A DNA stretch of 64,000 nucleotides from Ligilactobacillus pabuli (GTDB taxonomy: Bacteria > Bacillota > Bacilli > Lactobacillales > Lactobacillaceae). The number at the start of each line of letters is the position of its first letter. Position 1 is the first letter of the stretch. Made by a program: the position numbers and the translations under genes. Positions 44,228-52,664 of this stretch are shown piece after piece. Below the pieces are notes generated by a model. That model searched no databases, was not told the DNA's origin, and worked only from the letters and a program-made list of their open reading frames with translations. The stretch covers positions 20,684-84,683 of the forward strand of contig NZ_BQXH01000012.1 in NCBI RefSeq assembly GCF_022836475.1. The letters run 5' to 3'.

Positions 44228-45280
44228 TTAACTCCATGCCAATTGAATCGTCTGTCCTGCCCCACATACCTCTAACAAATCAAGGTCTCTTTGAACAACA
44301 TGTCCAATCACATTGACAGTCTGATCAGCTGGCAGCTCACGCTTAACTAATTCCAGCTCACCTTCATACCGGCCAGCATCCTGGTTATCTAAGGTAACTG
44401 CTCCACGAGTACGCAACTCGGTATTTTCAGGATAAATCGCTGGGCGTTTGACATGCCGAGCTTCCTCGATTCGGACGACATCACGCGCAACATCTGGCCG
44501 TTGATGCCATAAGCGATTATTAAATAAATACTTGGGGACGTCACCATTTGGTTTGACGTGCACCATCACTATCTGTTGATCAAAATAATTCACGAACTGG
44601 ATCAACGTTGTCAAATGGACACCAGCATCACCAATGTAGACATTGTTCGTATTCAAACGCAAGAGATCGATTGCGGCTGCCAAAGGATGTTTGGTCCGTC
44701 CACTTTCAAGAGTTGGTAACCCAGCAAAGACTGGCCCGCGCAATTCGTTGCCCGGTGCAAAAGCTGTGACCTGAAAACCTTGGGCCTGCAGCCAAGCATT
44801 GCGCCTCCTAAACCAATTCTCATCCAAACCGGTATTCTTACGTGGATAGAAATTGTGCCAGGCCTCAATTTGGCTAAAGTCCGCTTGATTTTTGCGCAAC
44901 TCATCAACATTTTCCACACTCAAAGTGCTGGCATTTAACGCTAATGGAATTTCGTGAGATAGCTGAGCGACTTGTTCCATTGCCAGCCCATCATCAATCC
45001 GCAAGCGTGTTACCCCAAGCTCAGTGATCTCACTCAAGTGCTCCAGACTCAAGTCCAAACGTTCCAATGCTTGTTGCGAGACGTCGACGGTTAATTCTAA
45101 CTGACGACTCTGACACTTTGCCCCAAGTTCACCCAGCCGGTCCAACAAAACCTCCGGATCATCTTCCGGCAAGTTCAGCGACGTAAAAACTCCGTGAAAG
45201 CCCGAGGTTTTATATAAGTCGATCTGTTGCTTAACCTCTTCTGTGACAGCCGCACTCAAATAAATTGAAAAGCCTAACAT
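44228..45280 (-). CDS. MupG-family (DUF871) TIM-barrel protein
   Basis: About 350 residues starting MLGFSIYLSAAVTEEVKQQIDLYKTSGF, the opening of MupG/DUF871 proteins. The first about 235 residues form a TIM barrel (FTSLNLPEDDPE, LRIDDG, ASTL, WHNFYPRKNTGLD, FAPG); the last about 120 are a cyclophilin-like domain. Characterised MupG hydrolyses MurNAc-6-phosphate disaccharides during cell-wall recycling in the cytosol. No murQ, PTS or amidase gene lies beside it here. The start is the second ATG (45278-45280), with GGAGG at seven bases; an ATG two codons earlier is too close to the site. Confidence 0.8.
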   Translation of the reverse strand: MLGFSIYLSAAVTEEVKQQIDLYKTSGFHGVFTSLNLPEDDPEVLLDRLGELGAKCQSRQLELTVDVSQQALERLDLSLEHLSEITELGVTRLRIDDGLAMEQVAQLSHEIPLALNASTLSVENVDELRKNQADFSQIEAWHNFYPRKNTGLDENWFRRRNAWLQAQGFQVTAFAPGNELRGPVFAGLPTLESGRTKHPLAAAIDLLRLNTNNVYIGDAGVHLTTLIQFVNYFDQQIVMVHVKPNGDVPKYLFNNRLWHQRPDVARDVVRIEEARHVKRPAIYPENTELRTRGAVTLDNQDAGRYEGELELVKRELPADQTVNVIGHVVQRDLDLLEVCGAGQTIQLAWS

Positions 45281-45413
45281 GCACATTCCTCCAATTAAAA
45301 AATTGTTGCTACTTTGATGCCAAAAGTTCTTACCATCATTATAAGTAGTTTATCGACTAATTTACCAATAATTTTAAATTTTTACTGGTACCTCAAACTT
45401 TTACTCCACAGAA

Positions 45414-45507
45414 AAATTAGCCTTCCTAAATTAGTTTTCGATTAATTTTCGTAAAAGCCTTTTACATTTCCAGTCTAAATTTCGTTATTAAGATAGAAGG
45501 CTAATTT
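45414..45507. promoter_or_regulatory. Long-range 12-bp inverted repeat before the DnaD-like gene
   Basis: AAATTAGCCTTC (45414-45425) is exactly inverted as GAAGGCTAATTT (45496-45507); the second arm ends just before the AAAGGTGG ribosome site. The 70 bp between are AT-rich. It could be a pair of operator half-sites, a leader hairpin that hides the ribosome site, or part of a replication origin, given the product of the gene. Confidence 0.5.
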
Positions 45508-45524
45508 GAAAGGTGGAAATTATT

Positions 45525-46490
45525 TTGGCAATTATCAGAAACAAAAGTACAAAAAAGTATTCAATCATTAACAATCAGGTCCTTGAAGATGCGCGATTAT
45601 CATTTAAAGCTCGTGGTTTATTAATTTATATGTTATCAAAGCCAGATAACTGGCAATTCTATTCCACAGAACTCGTCAAGCATAGTGAGCACGATGGCAT
45701 TACAGCAATCAAGTCCGCCCTCAAAGAGCTGGAAGTCTGTGGTTATCTTCAACGAATTCAACAGCGCGCTGAAAATGGCAAGTTTGGTAGTACAGATTGG
45801 CTCTTAAATGATTGTCCAGCTAACTTACCGCAAGCAGGTTTTTCAGCAACGGTTCACCCGACAATGGCTAAACCTCAGACGGAAAAACCGCAACTACAAA
45901 GTACTGAAGGTACTAAGAACTTAAAGAACCAAGCACTGAATAGTAGTTGTAGTAGTCAGGCCATTCAGGCAGTTGAACCATCCCTGAAACAACCACAAAC
46001 CACAGTTCAAGACCCAAACCCTTTGACTTCAGTCACACCTGAGCAAAATGTAAAGAATCCCTGGGAACTCTGGCAAGCTAACTGGAGCTTTCCAAATTCA
46101 ATTGCCCAGCAAGATTTGAGTGCGTGGATCACCCAGTTTGGCAATGAGTTAGTCTATCACGCGCTCGAGTACGCGCTGAAATCTAATGTTTCCGCTCGAG
46201 GTGCTGACCGTTATTTAACTCGCGTCTTTGATTCTTACGAGAAAAATAAAGTTGTATCAGTCGCACAAGCGCTAGAACAAGAAGAGCAACATTATCAACA
46301 ACGAACGCGCGAATTGTCTCAACAAAAATCCAGTAGACGGCATCAGCGACCAGTTCAGCAAAAAGAACAACTCCCTGAATGGGCTAAACCCGGCTTTAAA
46401 GCTCCTGAAGAAAGTGCAGCAGGCCAAGCACATAAAGCTCAACTACGGGCAGAAATTCAGCGACGCCTAGCTGAAATTAAAGCAGAATAA
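45525..46490 (+). CDS. DnaD-domain replication-initiation-like protein
   Basis: About 321 residues. The N-terminal half is a winged helix of phage/plasmid replisome-organiser type (AIIRNKSTKKYSIINNQVLEDARLSFKARGLLIYMLSKPDNWQ; DGITAIKSALKELEVCGYL). A Ser/Gln-rich linker (about 110-175) follows, then a DnaD-like helical domain (WELWQANWSFPNS...LVYHALEYALKSNVSARGADRYLTRVFDSYEK). The start is TTG at 45525, eight bases after AAAGGTGG, giving the usual M-A-I-I-R beginning. It probably binds DNA or loads the replicative helicase, and suggests a plasmid or phage origin for this block. Distinct from chromosomal DnaD. Confidence 0.75.
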   Translation: MAIIRNKSTKKYSIINNQVLEDARLSFKARGLLIYMLSKPDNWQFYSTELVKHSEHDGITAIKSALKELEVCGYLQRIQQRAENGKFGSTDWLLNDCPANLPQAGFSATVHPTMAKPQTEKPQLQSTEGTKNLKNQALNSSCSSQAIQAVEPSLKQPQTTVQDPNPLTSVTPEQNVKNPWELWQANWSFPNSIAQQDLSAWITQFGNELVYHALEYALKSNVSARGADRYLTRVFDSYEKNKVVSVAQALEQEEQHYQQRTRELSQQKSSRRHQRPVQQKEQLPEWAKPGFKAPEESAAGQAHKAQLRAEIQRRLAEIKAE

Positions 46491-46568
46491 AATAGTGGAT
46501 TTTGAGCAAAGAATCTTTTGTTCTCCCAACTAATCAACATAGAATTATAATTTTCGCGGCAAATAAAT

Positions 46569-46597
46569 TATACAAAACATTAAAATCAATATATGAT
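46569..46597 (+). promoter_or_regulatory. Predicted promoter of the Nudix-helicase unit
   Basis: TATACA (46569-46574), a 17-bp spacer and TATGAT (46592-46597) lie 65 nt before the Nudix start. Confidence 0.5.
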
Positions 46598-46661
46598 AGT
46601 AAGTAAATACTCTTGATCCAACTAGCACCACTAATATTTAAAATAAAGGAGCTATTTACTT

Positions 46662-47069
46662 ATGAAAAAAATTGAAGTTGTCGGCGCAATTATCCTAAAA
46701 GATAACAAGCTTTTAGCAGCCCAACGTGCAGCTGGCCGTTCACTTGGTTCACTCTGGGAGTTTCCTGGTGGAAAAATTGAACCTGGGGAAACTCCTGAAC
46801 AAGCTTTAGAACGTGAATTAAGCGAAGAATTCGGTGCACAATCAACAATCTTTGAACCTTTTACAATCAATGGTGATGCTAAATATGACTTTGGCGAAAT
46901 CATTTTATACTGTTACTATGTTCGTTTGAACAGTCAGATTGTTAAAACCATTGAGCATGATGAATTACGCTGGGTCGATGAAAAAGAAGCTGGTCAATTA
47001 GAATGGGCCCCCACCGATGTCCCAGTAATTCAAGAACTAATTAAGGAAGGTTTCAGGTATGAATACTGA
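46662..47069 (+). CDS. Nudix hydrolase (MutT-like NTP pyrophosphohydrolase)
   Basis: A 135-residue cytosolic Nudix enzyme. The Nudix box is complete: GGKIEPGETPEQALERELSEEFG (G-5x-E-7x-REL-xEE-xG). The N-terminal IEVVGAIILKDNKLLAAQRA is that of MutT/CTP-pyrophosphohydrolases. It overlaps the following helicase gene by 11 bp, so the two are translationally coupled. In this setting it may act on a modified nucleotide made or sensed during defence, rather than only cleaning 8-oxo-dGTP. AAAGGAG lies 11 nt upstream of the ATG. Confidence 0.85.
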   Translation: MKKIEVVGAIILKDNKLLAAQRAAGRSLGSLWEFPGGKIEPGETPEQALERELSEEFGAQSTIFEPFTINGDAKYDFGEIILYCYYVRLNSQIVKTIEHDELRWVDEKEAGQLEWAPTDVPVIQELIKEGFRYEY

Positions 47070-49956
47070 GAAAGAGATTTCCAAGGCAATTAACTTTGGT
47101 TTTGTGAATAGCCAAGTTGAATCACAAGAAATCTACCAGCCTTCTTTAGTCACTAACCAGAATGACACCACGGTTTTAGCTACTCTTGAAGATGAACTAC
47201 GAACCTCAAGAACTTTTACTATCGCTGTAGCATTTGTAACAACTAGTGGTTTAATTGATCTAAAATCGGTTTTCACTGACTTAGCTCACAAAAATATTCA
47301 CGGACGGTTAATCACGTCCACTTACTTAAACTTTAACGATCCAGAAGCTTTTGAAGATCTCTTACAAATCAAAAATCTTGATGTCCATTTATTAGACAAA
47401 GATGGTTTTCATACCAAAGCTTACTACTTTGATCACGGTAACTTTGAAAGTGCCATTATTGGGAGTGCTAATCTTACTCAAAATGCATTGAAAAGTAATT
47501 TCGAGTGGAACCTACGTGTGACCTCGACTCAACGTGGTGAAGTTGTTAATAAAATTAAAAGTAACCTAGACGACCTTTGGGAAAAATCAACTTCTCTCAC
47601 CTCAGAATGGGTTGAAAACTATCGGTTAACTTGGAAACCAAACAAATCTATCCAGTATTTCCAGGTGGCTGAAGAACCTGAATACCAAGATAAAACACCA
47701 ACACCTAATCCCATGCAAACCGAAGCATTAGCTGCTTTAACAGCATTACGTGACCAGGAAAATGCCAAAAAAGCGCTGGTTGTCGCAGCCACTGGGACTG
47801 GGAAAACTTATTTGGCAGCTTTTGACGTACAAAACTTCAAACCAAAAAGAATGCTCTATATTGTTCACCGAGAACAAATTTTACAGCAAGCCATGCATAG
47901 TTTTAAAAAGGTTTTGGGTGGTTCTGAGTCTGACTATGGTATCTTGAGTGGTAGTCAGCACAATTTAGATTGTAAATATACGTTTGCAACAGTTAATATG
48001 ATCTCAAGCCAACGAATTCAAGAACAGTTTGGTCCTGACGCCTTTGATTACATCTTAATTGATGAGGCTCACCGCGTTAGTCAACGTGACGATGATCAGG
48101 AGCAAACCATGTATCAAAAAGTCTTGAATTTTTACCAACCAGAATTCTTGTTAGGAATGACTGCAACTCCAGAAAGAACTGATGGGACCAACGTTTATGA
48201 GTATTTTGACTATAATTTAGCTTATGAAAATTCCCTACTTGATGCCTTGGATCATGATTTACTGTCACCTTTTCACTATATTGGTGTGACTGATTATGAA
48301 AAAGATGCCGAAACAATCACTGACACATCCAGCCTGAAAGATTTAGTCTCAGAAGAACGTGTGGACTATATTGTAGATAAAACTAACTACTATGGTCCAC
48401 GTCAACCAAACGTTCACGGACTAATCTTCGTTAGTAAAATTGCTGAAGGAATAGAGTTAGCCAAAAAACTGGTTGATCGTGGAATTAAAGCAGAATTCGT
48501 TTATTCGAAAAACTCGATTGCAGAAAGAGAGCAAGCTGTTCGTCGTTTAGAAGATGGTGAAATTTCATATATTTTGACCGTAGACATTTTTAACGAAGGT
48601 GTCGACATTCAATGTTTAAACCAAATCGTAATGATGAGGCCCACTAAATCTAGCATTATCTTCTTGCAGCAGCTTGGACGTGGCTTAAGAAAAGCTCCTG
48701 GTAAAGAATTTGTAACTGTCCTGGACTTTATCGGTAACTATAATGAGAACTATATGATTCCGATGGCCTTTGACAAGTCACATTCAAGTAATAAAGAACA
48801 AATTCGAAAACAGATTATCTCACCTAGTATTAGAGGAGTTTCAACCATTAACTTTGAAGAAATTGCCAAAAAGCGAGTGCTAAAAGCTGTTGGACAAGCT
48901 AAATTAGATTCAATGAAACGTTTTAAAGAAGCTTATGACAGTGTCAAAAATAAAATTGGTAGAATTCCAATGTTAATCGACTTCGCTCGTCGTGGAAACG
49001 TGAATGTGGCAGATATTATTTCAAAATTCAAAACGATGTACCTGATGCAACAAAAATTCGAAAAAGAATTTCCAGTGGAATTTAATGCTCACCAGCAAAA
49101 ATTCTTATTGTTTCTTTCTAGAGAGATTGCAGTTTCAAAACGACCAGTAGAATCGTTGATTTTACAAGAATTAATTCAAAAGCAACGGCTCACTACTCAA
49201 CAAGTTACCCAAATTTTGGATCAATCTCATGTCTTTTATGATGAAGAAACTTTAACCAATGTTGCTTCAATTTTTGATTTGTCATATTTTATGAACAAGA
49301 ACCAAGAAAAATATGGTGAAATTTCGATTGTGGACACGCAAAACGATAGCTGGCAATTAAGTGAAACATTTAATGTAGAACTGGCAGATCCCAATTTTAA
49401 GCACTATGTTCTTGACCTACTGGCGGCTAACCTTTTTGAGCTACAGAGAGATGGTTTTGCGTTAGACCAACGTTTTACAATTGGCAAAAAGTATTACCGT
49501 AGTGACGTTATTAAGCTGCTAAACTGGTATGGTGAACAAAATGCTCAAAATGTCGGTGGTTATATCATGCGCCCTGATCAAAAATTTTTCCCAGTCTTCA
49601 TTGCATTAGAGAAAACAGAAAAATTCCAAAATAAAATGGCCTATGAAGATCAGTTCATCGACCATAATACAATGCGCTGGTTTTCTAAGAGTGGTCGAAC
49701 CGTTGATAGTCGTCAAGAAAGCATTGTCCTTAACCAACCTGACTTTGGCATGATTCAGCTTTTTGTTAAAAAGTCAGATGATGACAAGCGTGAAGGTAAT
49801 GATTTCTATTACTTGGGTTCTGCCCGCGTAACTAGCGCTGAAAACGAAAAGAAATTTAACTCTGACGGTAAAGAAACTAAGTTAGTCAACTTTACGTTAA
49901 AACTAGAACACTCAGTTAACGTTAATTTATATCGTGCATTAAACGATAACGAATAA
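47059..49956 (+). CDS. PLD nuclease-SF2 helicase-DUF3427 fusion
   Basis: A 965-residue three-part protein. Residues about 40-185 are a phospholipase-D-type nuclease domain with HTKAYYF...GSANLTQNAL (HxK..N motif). Residues about 215-600 are a superfamily 2 helicase: ATGTGKTYLAA (about 243), DEAHR (about 335), MTATPER, and the QQLGRGLRKAP motif VI. Residues about 650-965 form DUF3427, ending HSVNVNLYRAL. Such helicases occur in defence islands and are built to find and cut or remodel foreign nucleic acid. It follows the Nudix gene with an 11-bp overlap; they share one promoter and a bidirectional terminator with the convergent operon. Confidence 0.85.
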   Translation: MNTEKEISKAINFGFVNSQVESQEIYQPSLVTNQNDTTVLATLEDELRTSRTFTIAVAFVTTSGLIDLKSVFTDLAHKNIHGRLITSTYLNFNDPEAFEDLLQIKNLDVHLLDKDGFHTKAYYFDHGNFESAIIGSANLTQNALKSNFEWNLRVTSTQRGEVVNKIKSNLDDLWEKSTSLTSEWVENYRLTWKPNKSIQYFQVAEEPEYQDKTPTPNPMQTEALAALTALRDQENAKKALVVAATGTGKTYLAAFDVQNFKPKRMLYIVHREQILQQAMHSFKKVLGGSESDYGILSGSQHNLDCKYTFATVNMISSQRIQEQFGPDAFDYILIDEAHRVSQRDDDQEQTMYQKVLNFYQPEFLLGMTATPERTDGTNVYEYFDYNLAYENSLLDALDHDLLSPFHYIGVTDYEKDAETITDTSSLKDLVSEERVDYIVDKTNYYGPRQPNVHGLIFVSKIAEGIELAKKLVDRGIKAEFVYSKNSIAEREQAVRRLEDGEISYILTVDIFNEGVDIQCLNQIVMMRPTKSSIIFLQQLGRGLRKAPGKEFVTVLDFIGNYNENYMIPMAFDKSHSSNKEQIRKQIISPSIRGVSTINFEEIAKKRVLKAVGQAKLDSMKRFKEAYDSVKNKIGRIPMLIDFARRGNVNVADIISKFKTMYLMQQKFEKEFPVEFNAHQQKFLLFLSREIAVSKRPVESLILQELIQKQRLTTQQVTQILDQSHVFYDEETLTNVASIFDLSYFMNKNQEKYGEISIVDTQNDSWQLSETFNVELADPNFKHYVLDLLAANLFELQRDGFALDQRFTIGKKYYRSDVIKLLNWYGEQNAQNVGGYIMRPDQKFFPVFIALEKTEKFQNKMAYEDQFIDHNTMRWFSKSGRTVDSRQESIVLNQPDFGMIQLFVKKSDDDKREGNDFYYLGSARVTSAENEKKFNSDGKETKLVNFTLKLEHSVNVNLYRALNDNE

Positions 49957-49960
49957 AAAG

Positions 49961-50010
49961 TAAAACACGGTCACTGGGTCCTAACAATTAGGATCTGGTG
50001 ACCGTGTTTT
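49961..50010. terminator. Bidirectional intrinsic terminator
   Basis: AAAACACGGTCAC...GTGACCGTGTTTT with an inner TCCTAA-CAAT-TTAGGA hairpin separates the convergent helicase gene and the Dnd-like operon. Confidence 0.9.
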
Positions 50011-50012
50011 AG

Positions 50013-50471
50013 TTAAAATGGTATTTCTTCCTTACTGTCAATAAAGTACTGCAGAATTCCACTTAATAAATCTATTTTCTTTTGATCTCCAAGTGCTTTG
50101 CCGTTCTCTTCAAACTTGGCCTTTAACTGTAATAAGCCACTTGCTGAATACTCCAACCACAGTTTACGTAAAGCTTGTTGCTTTTGGGGGTCTGTATAAC
50201 TAGCTGAATCCTCATCCAGGATTCCTTCATTAATTCCAACAGCGTATAAAATTCCCTGCTGCTTTTCTGATAAATAAGAAGACCTAAATTCCTTCCCCTT
50301 TAATTCTAAATGTTCACATTTTTGCCCCGAATGGTATCCGATACAAAATCCCAACATAAAAATACTATGGGTCTTCATTTTTAATTCTCTAGATAGCACT
50401 TCATAAACATCTTCTACATTGGAGGATGTCTTAATTAAACTAGTTCCTGAGCTAAGAAAATTTGTGTCCAT
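50013..50471 (-). CDS. Unknown 152-residue protein, last gene of the Dnd-like operon
   Basis: Not recognised with confidence. It is mainly helical: NVEDVYEVLSRELKMKTHSIFMLGFCIGYHSG, then KGKEFRSSYLSEKQQGILYAVGINEG, and a C-terminal helix pair ending SKEEIPF. The L-x-R-E-L..KT..IF.L.F..GY arrangement faintly recalls DndE (small DNA-binding partner of DndD), and its place next to the DndD-like gene fits, but length and Cys/His content differ. The start is the second of two ATG codons (50469-50471), six bases after AGGAGG. It follows the ATPase gene by about ten bases. Confidence 0.6.
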   Translation of the reverse strand: MDTNFLSSGTSLIKTSSNVEDVYEVLSRELKMKTHSIFMLGFCIGYHSGQKCEHLELKGKEFRSSYLSEKQQGILYAVGINEGILDEDSASYTDPQKQQALRKLWLEYSASGLLQLKAKFEENGKALGDQKKIDLLSGILQYFIDSKEEIPF

Positions 50472-50481
50472 CATTATCCTC

Positions 50482-52491
50482 CTATATCTCTTCAGGAACT
50501 ATTTTAGTTGTTCCATCATCCATCTTATTTAAACTGTAAACTTTGCCCACCCGATTTTCTTGCTTGAAGACTGGTAATTCTGTTCCTTCAGTTAACTCAG
50601 TATCAGTTACCAGTAAAACCCATTGGCTAGTCATATTTGGAATATTTTTAATCAAATTTGTTCGGTTTTCAACATCTAACCGACCAAATGGTGTATCCAT
50701 AAACAATGGAAAATCAACGTTATTTCTCCCTTTAGAGGCCACTGTGGCTAGGGCAGTAATGAATGCCAAAGAGAGCATCTGACTTTGTCCCATTGAAATA
50801 TCGTTTAAGATACTCATACCATTTTTCCCAATCACAGAAAGCTCAAAATTGTTACTAATCTTGATATCTGAGATCAATGAACGATCTTCTGCAGTAATAA
50901 TCTGGTTAAAAATTACTTTCATCTGTTTCTCAAGTTGTTCCTTACTATAAGTTGAGTAAGTATCTATAATTTGGTCAATTTCTTTACCGATCCTCTTCAA
51001 ACGTGCAACAGCATCACGTTTAACCTTTAAGTTATTATCTTTAATTTGCACTTGCTCCTGTTGAGCTTCAAGTTCCTGCAATTTATTTTCCAGCTTCGTA
51101 ATCTGGTCTTTCTTAACTCCAATTTTTTCAGTCATCGTCGAAATATTACTCTGAACGTTTGGTAAAGTATGCTGTTCTTTGTTAGTTATATTTTTCAACT
51201 CATTTTGGGACATAGTAATCTGACTACCAATTTGTTCAATTTCATGTTCTAGCTTGTTAATCTTGTCTTCATGATTAACTATTGACTGATAGTTTCTGGT
51301 AACGGCCGCTTGGATCCCCTGGCTACTACTATTGGCTGACATTAAGGAATTTGAAACTATATTTAAAACTCCTGAAATTTCTGAAACTTGAAACTTTTTC
51401 AACAGGACTTGAATATGCTCTTCATTTTCAGGATGTGCACTTAAGTCATTTCCACACAAAGCACACACTTTATTATTCAAAGATTCGGTTAAAATAGCTT
51501 TAGCGAATTTATCTGAACGCTGATTTTGGATATTTTCAACTTTAATTCCCGCTTTGTCAACCGACCCCAAAACAACATCGATCGCAGTATCATCAATTCG
51601 TCCTATTGCTTCATTAATAACTTCATTTAAAGCGTACCGCTCACTACTTAACGTCTCTTCTTTGTTTTTTAGAATTTCTGCCTGTGCGCGATCATCTCTA
51701 TTCTGAGCGATTTGTTGCTTAATTAATTCTTCTTCTTTTTTTGCAGTCTCAATTTCATCAATTATCTGACTTTTTTCTTCACGTAACCTGGATAAATCAT
51801 TATTAGTCGTTTCAATTTTATCTTCTAATTCCTTAAATTGTTGATCACCTAACTGATTTGACAGCTCTTTACTTTGATCTCGTGCAGCCTGATTAAACAC
51901 TTTCGAAGCCGTTTCAAGATTGCTTAATTGTAATAAATCAAAAACACCTGTTTTAATACTTTTCGCAACTGATCCGCCATTTTGAAGTCCACTTAATAAA
52001 TCTAATTTTTCAGCATCAAAGAAGAAAAACTTCCGAATATTCTGCGGTAAGATATTATTAACCTCAACGCGAACCTGATCAATATTATCAGTAATTTTCT
52101 GATATTGTTGTTTGTCGGCTAAAAATTTACCGAACTCAGCTCCTTCAGTTGCAACTGACGTTTTATTATCCGACTTAAACTCAGTCAAACTTCTTTTAAT
52201 CAGGTATGAAACATCATTATGTCTAAAATATAAAGTAACCGTTGCTGTCATTGGTAAACCTGTACTATTTAACAGTTTACTATTTACTAAGTGAATGTCT
52301 TCTCGGGTGGTGTCTTGTTCAAGGTAATGGTCACCATATAGAGCAAACATTATTGCCCTAAAGATCCCTGTTTTACCTGCACCATTAGTCCCTTTAATCA
52401 AGGTCACATTTTGTTGTCCATATCCGAATTCAAGCACGTTATCGCCCTCGAACTGCCTAAAATTACTGATTTTTAATTTTTCTAATTGCAT
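50482..52491 (-). CDS. DndD/Rad50-like SMC-type ATPase
   Basis: A 669-residue ATPase with split head and long coiled coil. Walker A GTNGAGKT (residues 34-41); ILPQNIRKFFFFDAEKLDLL (about 150-170) is the phrase typical of DndD; coiled coil about 190-330; a zinc-hook-like CALC (about 345) at the tip; return coiled coil to about 530; ABC signature SMGQSQMLSLAF and Walker B FPLFMDTPFGRLD (about 575-605). DndD nicks or opens DNA during phosphorothioate modification, but dndA, dndB and dndC are absent here, so this protein likely serves a restriction or sensing role. It is fourth of five genes; GTGAGTGAGG precedes the ATG. Confidence 0.8.
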   Translation of the reverse strand: MQLEKLKISNFRQFEGDNVLEFGYGQQNVTLIKGTNGAGKTGIFRAIMFALYGDHYLEQDTTREDIHLVNSKLLNSTGLPMTATVTLYFRHNDVSYLIKRSLTEFKSDNKTSVATEGAEFGKFLADKQQYQKITDNIDQVRVEVNNILPQNIRKFFFFDAEKLDLLSGLQNGGSVAKSIKTGVFDLLQLSNLETASKVFNQAARDQSKELSNQLGDQQFKELEDKIETTNNDLSRLREEKSQIIDEIETAKKEEELIKQQIAQNRDDRAQAEILKNKEETLSSERYALNEVINEAIGRIDDTAIDVVLGSVDKAGIKVENIQNQRSDKFAKAILTESLNNKVCALCGNDLSAHPENEEHIQVLLKKFQVSEISGVLNIVSNSLMSANSSSQGIQAAVTRNYQSIVNHEDKINKLEHEIEQIGSQITMSQNELKNITNKEQHTLPNVQSNISTMTEKIGVKKDQITKLENKLQELEAQQEQVQIKDNNLKVKRDAVARLKRIGKEIDQIIDTYSTYSKEQLEKQMKVIFNQIITAEDRSLISDIKISNNFELSVIGKNGMSILNDISMGQSQMLSLAFITALATVASKGRNNVDFPLFMDTPFGRLDVENRTNLIKNIPNMTSQWVLLVTDTELTEGTELPVFKQENRVGKVYSLNKMDDGTTKIVPEEI

Positions 52492-52493
52492 CT

Positions 52494-52664
52494 CTATTCC
52501 TCACTCACAATCATTTGTTGAACTTTTTGGACAACAATCTCACGTAATTGTCTTTGACTTGCATCATCATTTTCAATATCAATCAATAATTCATTAATAA
52601 TTTTCTGGTCAGCTAGTGGTAACTTTTCCAGTTCAGCCTTAATATCAGCTTGTAAATTGTTCAT
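52494..52664 (-). CDS. 56-residue helical protein between helicase and ATPase genes
   Basis: An open frame from ATG at 52662-52664, with GGAGGAA at five bases: begins MNNLQADIKAELEKLPLADQ and ends VQQMIVSEE. It overlaps the helicase gene end by 20 bp and ends two bases before the ATPase ATG, so it fits the operon tightly. It is all-helical and acidic, perhaps a small adaptor for one of the large partners or an antitoxin-like control factor. No family recognised. Confidence 0.7.
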   Translation of the reverse strand: MNNLQADIKAELEKLPLADQKIINELLIDIENDDASQRQLREIVVQKVQQMIVSEE

